Source: Pseudomonadota bacterium
GTDB taxonomy: Bacteria; Pseudomonadota; Alphaproteobacteria; SMXQ01
Reading direction: 5' to 3'
DNA: 5,815 bases
NCBI GenBank assembly: GCA_022562375.1
Contig: JADFPK010000124.1
Coordinates: forward strand, 1-5,815
The translations under genes and the position numbers were made by a program. The notes beneath the pieces are model-generated. The model had not been told where the DNA came from and did not search any database. It saw only the letters and a list, made by a program, of their open reading frames with translations. The first letter of the stretch is position 1, and each line of letters starts with the position of its first letter. This document shows, piece by piece, positions 1 to 5,815 of the stretch.

Positions 1-1378
1 CCACCAGACGGCTTGGCCTTTTGCGCGCCGTTTCGAGCAGTTCCGACATCTCCGGAACGATCTCGGCGATGTGGGTGCCGACGCGCTTGTTGAGGTCGGT
101 GGAGAGCAGCGCCGAGGCGGAACGGTTGGGGAAGTTGAGACGGCCATCGACATCGAGACCGATCACGCCCGCCGATACCCCGGAAAGTACCGCCTCCATG
201 AACCGCCGCCGGTCATCGAGTTGCTGGTTGGCCTCCATCACCTCGCGGCGTTGGCTCTCGAGTTGGCTGGTCATCCGGTTGAACGCCCGCGACAGCGTGC
301 CCAGCTCGTCGTCGGCGGGTCCTTCCTCCACCCGGGCGCCAAGGTCCCCTTCGCGCACCCGCTCGGCCGCCGTCACCAGGCCGCTGATCGGTTTGACCAA
401 CTGGTTGGCCAGCATGAAACCGACCCAGACCGCCGCCAGAAGCAGCAGCAGCGCCACCACCGCGAAAATCATCGCGAAGGTGATTTGAAAGCCCGAGCGG
501 CGCTTTTCGAGAAGGTTGTACTGACGCACGGCGCGCTGGACCCGCTCCATATGGGTGAGCACCCTGCTTTCGACGAACCGGCCGACGTAAAGGTAGGTGT
601 CGAAGAAGCGGTCGAGTCGCAACAAGGCGCGCACCCGGTCGTCGTCGTCGTTGATCAACAGGACGACCTCCCCGGTTCGCGCCCTTTCCAGGGTGCCACT
701 GGGCAGGGGGTCGAATTCGAGGATGAAACTCACCCGCGAACGGGCAAGAACCCGGCCGGTGCCGTCGAAGACGACGGCTTCCGCCAGTGCCCGCAAATCC
801 GTTTGCGTCGACACCAGATTGCTGAACCGCTTTTGGTTCTCCACTACCGACGCCGGCGCCCGGTTGATGTCATTGGCCATCGCCAGCGCGTCGGCCTTGA
901 TCACCTGCTGATGTTCCTTGAGGTAGGCTTCGGCGACCGCCTGGGATTCCTTGAGCGCCGTCCCGACCCGCTCGCTGAACCAGGACTCGATGCCGGAATT
1001 GAAAAACAGCACCGAGAAAACGGCGACGATGATGGCCGGCGTCACCGCCACCAGGCTGAACAGCACCACCAGGCGAATCTGCAAACGTGACCCCGCCGAA
1101 CCGCGCCGGCGCTCGGCCCACACCTGGACGATGCGCCGCGCCACCACGGCGCCCAGCAGCAAAAGCAGAACCAGGTTTATGTTGAGAAGGATGAGGATGG
1201 TCGTCGGGTCCGGACCGAACGGCGTCGACCCGGAAAGGGCGACATAGGTGGCGATGCCCGAGGCGATCGCCGCCACCGTCAGGGCGACAGCCAGCTTTCG
1301 GGCAAGGCCCATGCGGCCCGCCCACGCCATGAATTGCCGCGACCAACTGTCGATGGTTCCTGTCGTCTCACCCGACAT
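1..1378 (-). CDS. ntrY: Nitrogen regulation sensor histidine kinase NtrY (partial, C-terminus beyond window)
   Basis: Membrane-bound sensor kinase expected to phosphorylate the response regulator NtrX; the two form the second nitrogen/redox-related two-component pair of alphaproteobacteria. I translated 459 codons from the ATG at 1378 with no stop before the window edge. Visible: hydrophobic helices at about residues 29-49, 60-83 and 101-127, an extracytoplasmic sensor region (about 128-298), a fourth helix (about 299-325), a HAMP linker (about 326-380, with DDELGTLSRAFNRM) and the beginning of a PAS domain (from about 390, with AGVIGLDVDGRLNFPNRSA). This order matches NtrY, which is usually over 700 residues, so the H-box and ATPase domain lie outside. 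The start is supported by an in-frame TGA (1397-1395) just upstream with no other start codon between, and by a GGTGAGG ribosome-binding-like stretch. It follows ntrC after 71 bp. The family call is secure from architecture and neighbours, although the kinase core is not seen. Confidence 0.9.
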   Translation of the reverse strand, partial: MSGETTGTIDSWSRQFMAWAGRMGLARKLAVALTVAAIASGIATYVALSGSTPFGPDPTTILILLNINLVLLLLLGAVVARRIVQVWAERRRGSAGSRLQIRLVVLFSLVAVTPAIIVAVFSVLFFNSGIESWFSERVGTALKESQAVAEAYLKEHQQVIKADALAMANDINRAPASVVENQKRFSNLVSTQTDLRALAEAVVFDGTGRVLARSRVSFILEFDPLPSGTLERARTGEVVLLINDDDDRVRALLRLDRFFDTYLYVGRFVESRVLTHMERVQRAVRQYNLLEKRRSGFQITFAMIFAVVALLLLLAAVWVGFMLANQLVKPISGLVTAAERVREGDLGARVEEGPADDELGTLSRAFNRMTSQLESQRREVMEANQQLDDRRRFMEAVLSGVSAGVIGLDVDGRLNFPNRSASALLSTDLNKRVGTHIAEIVPEMSELLETARKRPSRLV

Positions 1379-1449
1379 CGGGAAACCCGCACCTCACCTG
1401 TCTTCGCCAAAAGCCGAAGGCCCCCCACTCCGGCGCTTATTTTATGCCC
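1379..1449 (-). promoter_or_regulatory. ntrC-ntrY intergenic leader with possible hairpins and the ntrY ribosome binding site
   Basis: This 71-bp gap is the only sizeable break between dusB and ntrY. On the transcript, AAGC-gc-CGGAG (1438-1428) can pair with CUUCG-GCUU (1419-1411), giving nine pairs with a 2-nt bulge and one G-U pair, with a short U-run at its foot. The same CUUCG can instead pair with CGAAG (1406-1402). Next come the purine-rich AGGTGAGGTG (1399-1390) and a small hairpin CGGG-UUU-CCCG (1389-1379) abutting the ATG. It may be a weak attenuator or processing site; I see no clear separate promoter for ntrY. All folding was done by eye. Confidence 0.3.

Positions 1450-1461
<12 letters not shown>
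1436..1461. repeat. Perfect 13-bp tandem duplication across the ntrC stop codon
   Basis: The plus-strand unit CTTATTTTATGCC occurs at 1436-1448 and again at 1449-1461 with no mismatch. On the minus strand the first copy supplies the last ntrC codons and the TAA (1452-1450), and the second copy follows directly in the leader. The unit is AT-rich in a GC-rich setting. Thirteen bases is not a multiple of three, but the copy after the stop has no effect on the protein. Confidence 0.9.
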
Positions 1462-2888
<1,427 letters not shown>

Positions 2889-2889
<1 letters not shown>

Positions 2890-4019
2890 CAGGAACCCTC
2901 CGAACCCTGGTGAATGGGAAGCAGGACGCTGAACACCGTGCGCCGCGGCTGGCTATCGAATTCGATGATGCCGCCGTGATCGCCGATGATCTTGGCCACC
3001 AGCGCCAAGCCGAGACCGGTGCCATTGACCTTGTTGGTGACGAAGGGATCGAACAGGTGGGGGCGTAAATCCTCGGCGATGCCCTCGCCGTTGTCCTGCA
3101 CGCGGACCAGTAGGGGCAACCGGGTGGCGCTGTCGGATCCGGAAACGGCAAGGCGCACACCATGATGGAAGGCGGTGGAGAGCGTAATCTCGCCGCCCTG
3201 GCCCGGCGCCGCCTCGGCCGCGTTCTTGACCAGGTTGAGGAATACCTGGATCAGTTGGTCGCGGCTGCCACTGACCGGCGGCAGAGAGGGGTCGTAATTT
3301 TCGCTAAAACGGATATGACGGGCGAAACCGTTCTCGGCGATCTTGCGCACATGCTTGAGGACCTCGTGGATGTTGACGACCTCGCGGTCCACCTGGGGCT
3401 GGTCGGAGAACATCTCCATGCGGTCCACCAGCGCGCAGATGCGGTCGGTCTCGTCGCAGATCAGCCGGGTCAAGCTGCGGTCGGCGGCATCGACGTTCTG
3501 CTCCAGGAGTTGCGCCGCGCCACGGATGCCCGACAGCGGGTTCTTGACCTCATGGGCAAGCATCGCCGCCATGGCGGTCACCGACCGGGCGGCATTGCGG
3601 TGGGTGAGCTGGCGGTCGATCTGGCGCGCGATCGAGCGTTCGTGGAAGGAAACGACGACGGCGCCGCCGTTCTCGGCGAGGGCGGCGACCTGGATCGTCA
3701 CGAAGTGGGGACCGATCTTCGGCGTCTCCAGGGTGACGCCGTTTTCCGACACCGAAGCGCCGCTTTGGCGCACTTGATCGATCAACGCGAACAGCGGGCT
3801 ATCGCCCGGCACGAGCTCGGTCAGGCGCCGGTCGCCGAGATGTGACGCGCTGGCCTCGAAGAACTGCTCGGCGGCGGTGTTCACATAACGTATGGCGCCG
3901 TCCGGCTCGATCACCAGGATCGGATCGGCGATGGAGTTGAGGATGGCCCCGGGACCATAGCGGAACCCATCGCCCTCATTGCCCGATGGGACCGATGGCG
4001 GCATCGGACCGGCGGTCAT
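2889..4019 (-). CDS. ntrB: Nitrogen regulation sensor histidine kinase/phosphatase NtrB
   Basis: Cytosolic kinase/phosphatase that sets the phosphorylation of NtrC; in the family its balance is controlled by the PII protein. The protein has 376 residues and no transmembrane segment. Domains: PAS (about 24-130; [22 protein letters not shown]), dimerisation/phospho-acceptor domain with H156 in [19 protein letters not shown], and a C-terminal HATPase with N-box [10 protein letters not shown] (about 261-270), G1 DNGEGI (309-314), F-box FDPF (323-326) and G2 GTGLGL (333-338). Its first base lies inside the end of dusB (ATGA overlap) and its stop overlaps the ntrC start by one base, so translation of dusB, ntrB and ntrC is probably coupled. 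The reading frame stays open upstream to an ATG at 4319, but that extension is an out-of-frame copy of the dusB end and lacks NtrB similarity, so I chose 4019, which gives normal family length. Confidence 0.97.
2896..2901 (-). promoter_or_regulatory. Ribosome binding site of ntrC inside the end of ntrB
   Basis: On the minus strand the sequence is GGAGGG followed by six bases and the ATG at 2889. It lies in the last codons of ntrB and supports the chosen ntrC start and the one-base TGATG overlap. ntrC can therefore be initiated both by re-initiation after ntrB and independently. Confidence 0.75.
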
Positions 4020-5017
4020 GCGGCGGCGCCGGCGATACCGGCCCGATCGATCAGCCGATCGAAAAAGGCGCGGATCATGTCGCGCACGGTCTTGGCGTCC
4101 GCCACCCGGAACACCTTGGCGCGGAACTCGGCCGATCCGGGAAGCCCCTTGGAGTACCAGCCGATGTGCTTGCGCGCCATGCGCATCCCGACATCGCGGC
4201 CGTAATACCGCAACATCTCGTCGAAATGGCCGAGCACGGTGGCACCGATGACGCCCGGCGGTGGGTCGGGCGGCGCCACGCCCGTTCTCAGGAACTCGAT
4301 GACCTGGCCGAGCAACCACGGTTTGCCGCAGGCGCCGCGGCCGATCATCACCCCGTCGGCGCCCGAGAGCTCCAGCATCCGCTTTGCCTCTGCCGGCGTC
4401 GTCACGTCGCCATTGCCGATGACGGGAATTTTAACCGCCTCCTTGACGTTACGGATGAAGTCCCAGTCGGACTTGCCGTTGTAGAACTGACAACGGGTGC
4501 GGCCGTGCACCGTGATCGCCTGGATGCCGCTGGCCTCGGCGATGCGGGCGATCTCGGGCGCGTTGCGGCTGCCCTCGTCCCAGCCGGTGCGGATCTTCAG
4601 CGTCACCGGCAAGGGAACCGCCTTCACCACCGCCTCGAGGATGCGCGCCGCCAGCGCCTCCTGGCGCATCAGGGCCGAACCGGCCTCCTTGTTGACCACC
4701 TTCTTCACCGGACAGCCCATGTTGATGTCGATGATCGCCGCCCCGCGGTCGACATTCAGCTTCGCCGCCTCCGCCATCACCGACGGATCGCAGCCGGCAA
4801 GCTGGACCGCCATGGGGAATTCCTCGGCGCAGTTGGTGGACATCTTCAAGGATTGCCGCGTTTCGCGGATGGCCGCCTGGCTGGCGATCATCTCCGAGAC
4901 CACCAGAGCGGCGCCGTTCCGCTTGACCAGGCGGCGGAACGGCTGATCCGTCACGCCCGACATCGGGGCGAGGATCACCGGGTTCTCGAGCCTGATCGGG
5001 CCGATGTGAATGGCCAT
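4016..5017 (-). CDS. dusB: tRNA-dihydrouridine synthase DusB (NifR3 family)
   Basis: Flavin (FMN) enzyme that reduces uridine to dihydrouridine in the D-loop of tRNAs using NADPH; acts in the cytosol. The 333-residue protein is full length. Family marks: N-terminal beta-strand and FMN segment [19 protein letters not shown] (about 12-30), the catalytic cysteine C102 in [21 protein letters not shown]141 in the LKIRTGW strand, HGRTRCQFY (171-179), and the phosphate-binding GNGD (201-204) and [11 protein letters not shown] (224-234). A C-terminal helical tRNA-binding domain follows (from about 255). An in-frame TAA two codons upstream (5023-5021) makes the ATG at 5017 the first possible start of that type; only a weak GAG-like ribosome site precedes it. 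The family was historically named nifR3 because it heads ntrBC in alphaproteobacteria, which is exactly the layout here. Its last codons overlap ntrB by four bases. The substrate position is inferred from the family, not shown. Confidence 0.97.
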   Translation of the reverse strand: MAIHIGPIRLENPVILAPMSGVTDQPFRRLVKRNGAALVVSEMIASQAAIRETRQSLKMSTNCAEEFPMAVQLAGCDPSVMAEAAKLNVDRGAAIIDINMGCPVKKVVNKEAGSALMRQEALAARILEAVVKAVPLPVTLKIRTGWDEGSRNAPEIARIAEASGIQAITVHGRTRCQFYNGKSDWDFIRNVKEAVKIPVIGNGDVTTPAEAKRMLELSGADGVMIGRGACGKPWLLGQVIEFLRTGVAPPDPPPGVIGATVLGHFDEMLRYYGRDVGMRMARKHIGWYSKGLPGSAEFRAKVFRVADAKTVRDMIRAFFDRLIDRAGIAGAAA

Positions 5018-5107
5018 TATTTAGGCACTCAAAATAGGTGATTAATTGTTGGGCACAAGCTACCCGCAACGGCCGCCGAATTCAATCGAAATGCGGCGCC
5101 GTGGAAT
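5018..5107 (-). promoter_or_regulatory. Probable promoter region of the dusB-ntrBC operon
   Basis: This 90-bp gap is clearly more AT-rich than the surrounding genes, especially 5018-5050. Reading toward dusB, TTGTGC (5058-5053) and TATTTT (5036-5031), 16 bp apart, form one sigma70-like candidate. TTGCGG (5069-5064) with ATTAAT (5046-5041) or TTAATC (5045-5040) is a second. Neither is a close consensus match, and the first would give a very short leader of about 7 nt. I see no sigma54 -24/-12 element and no convincing NtrC-type TGCAC/GTGCA dyad. Placement of the promoter is inferred from position and composition. Confidence 0.35.
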
Positions 5108-5114
5108 TCAGGCC
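5071..5114. repeat. Imperfect palindrome with two GAATTC arms spanning the stop codon upstream of dusB
   Basis: GGCC-gcc-GAATTC (5071-5083) and GAATTC-a-GGCC (5104-5114) flank a 20-bp centre that itself contains the 8-bp palindrome CGGCGCCG (5094-5101). The TGA of the YpjD-like gene lies in the right arm. On the minus-strand transcript it could fold as a stem with a 2-nt asymmetric bulge, but no T-run follows, so it is not a standard intrinsic terminator. Part of the symmetry comes simply from GAATTC being self-complementary. Terminator, operator or chance are all possible. Confidence 0.4.
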
Positions 5115-5815
5115 AGCAGCACGTCGGTGACGAATTTGACGCCGGGATATCCAAGGGTCAGCAGGAGATAGGCGAGGAGCACGAATCGCGCGGCGCGCCG
5201 GCCGCCGATGCCGGTGCGGTAATGGATCACCAGGAGCGCCGCGATAACGGCGAAGGCGAGCAGTGAAAACACGGTCTTGTGGCTCAGTACCAGTAGACTG
5301 CCGGTCTCGAAATATTGCGTCGCCATGCCGGTCAAAAGACCGGCGCCAAGCACGATCACCGAGGCGATGAGCAGGACCACCTGCAGATCCTCGGCGTCGG
5401 CGACCGAGGGCAACTGGCGGTTAAGCGCGCTTTGGCGCTTATGCTTGAGCGCGCGCTCCTGGAGGAACACCGCCAACCCCGCCACCGCCGCCAGGGTCAG
5501 CAAGGCATAAGTCAGCACCGAAACCGTGATGTGCAGGCCGATCCAGGCTTCCGGCGCCGTGCCGACCAACGGCCGTCCGGGGGCCTGGCTCCAGATGACG
5601 GCGATGACGCCGAGCCCGAACAGATAGGGCAGCACCAGGACGGTGAGCCGGACGCCGTGCCGCTTCACCACCGCCAGGCATGAGAAAGTCACGATGGTGA
5701 CGGAGATGGTGAGCCACAGCGCCATCGACAGGCCGGTACGCCAACCGCCACCGAGCTGCGCCAATGTCCAGCTGACCGGCCCGGCCACGGCGACCGCCAT
5801 CAGCGCCCAGTAGAT
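5108..5815 (-). CDS. CcsA/HemX/YpjD-family cytochrome c assembly membrane protein (partial, N-terminus beyond window)
   Basis: Inner-membrane protein resembling E. coli YpjD and Bacillus HemX (cytochrome c assembly family); a precise function is not established for this subgroup. The frame is open to the window edge, giving 235 residues plus TGA. The ATG at 5800 is preceded in frame by further coding sequence (IYWAL), and YpjD-like proteins run to about 265 residues, so perhaps 30 N-terminal residues are missing and 5800 is probably internal. Hydrophobic segments lie at about visible residues 31-50, 56-75, 93-117, 146-166, 181-198 and 210-232. Conserved-looking features are H95 in GLHITVSVLTYALL, the cytoplasmic basic loop QERALKHKR, H179 in LSHKTVFSLLAF, and H198 in IHYRTGIGGRRA. 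The tryptophan-rich WGxxWxWD haem-handling motif of true CcsA/CcmC is not visible, which favours the YpjD/HemX branch. Its TGA sits in an imperfect palindrome before dusB. Confidence 0.8.
   Translation of the reverse strand: MYWALMAVAVAGPVSWTLAQLGGGWRTGLSMALWLTISVTIVTFSCLAVVKRHGVRLTVLVLPYLFGLGVIAVIWSQAPGRPLVGTAPEAWIGLHITVSVLTYALLTLAAVAGLAVFLQERALKHKRQSALNRQLPSVADAEDLQVVLLIASVIVLGAGLLTGMATQYFETGSLLVLSHKTVFSLLAFAVIAALLVIHYRTGIGGRRAARFVLLAYLLLTLGYPGVKFVTDVLLA

Noticed and set aside
638..652. GTC triplet run
   Set aside because: Four tandem triplets encode an Asp run (residues 244-247) in the NtrY sensor region. It is too short to suggest a phase-variable tract.
71..1090. Plus-strand open frame of 339 codons antisense to ntrY
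   Set aside because: It is an antisense shadow. The minus strand at the same place encodes membrane helices, HAMP and PAS in one uninterrupted NtrY frame.
3986..5041. Plus-strand open frame of 351 codons antisense to dusB
   Set aside because: It shadows dusB in the mirrored codon frame. Composition is low-information (H/R/D/G-rich), no family motifs are seen, and DusB on the other strand is complete.
5018..5060. Possible sigma54 or NtrC-binding site upstream of dusB (GGCAC/GGGCAC motifs)
   Set aside because: GGCAC occurs at 5024-5028 and 5052-5056, but neither has the GC at the right distance for a -24/-12 element, and no TGCAC-type dyad of NtrC form is present.
5423..5458. Two GC-rich palindromes, AAGCGCGCTT and GAGCGCGCGCTC
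   Set aside because: Both lie inside the YpjD-like coding sequence over the basic cytoplasmic loop and are readily explained by runs of GCG/CGC codons for Ala and Arg.

Overview
The window is a high-GC (roughly 63-65% by eye) stretch in which every supported gene lies on the minus strand. It reads as the nitrogen-regulation (ntr) locus of an alphaproteobacterium, most like the Rhodospirillales. The reasons are the order dusB(nifR3)-ntrB-ntrC-ntrY, which is characteristic of that class, the NtrY architecture, and strong G/C third-position bias.

In the direction of transcription (high to low coordinates), the window opens inside a multi-pass membrane protein of the CcsA/HemX/YpjD cytochrome c assembly family (5815-5108, N-terminus missing). 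An approximately 90-bp AT-richer gap (5107-5018) holds an imperfect palindrome and the most likely promoter region. Then come dusB (5017-4016, tRNA-dihydrouridine synthase), ntrB (4019-2889, PAS sensor histidine kinase) and ntrC (2889-1450, sigma54-dependent response regulator). dusB/ntrB overlap by 4 bp (ATGA) and ntrB/ntrC by 1 bp (TGATG), so the three are almost certainly one translationally coupled operon. A 71-bp leader (1449-1379) with a 13-bp tandem duplication and possible RNA hairpins separates ntrC from ntrY (1378 to the window edge). ntrY is a membrane-bound histidine kinase of which only the first 459 residues are present; its kinase core and the expected ntrX lie outside.

Functionally, NtrB/NtrC form the classical cytosolic nitrogen-status system: PII-responsive kinase/phosphatase to a GAFTGA-containing sigma54 activator. 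NtrY with the unseen NtrX is its membrane-bound paralogous pair. DusB is the tRNA-modification enzyme that habitually heads this operon. All visible catalytic motifs are intact, with no mobile elements, CRISPR arrays, RNA genes or pseudogenes. This is an ordinary core-genome region, and I found no evidence for an undescribed system. The points worth a second look are small and concern the intergenic leaders and the neighbourhood.
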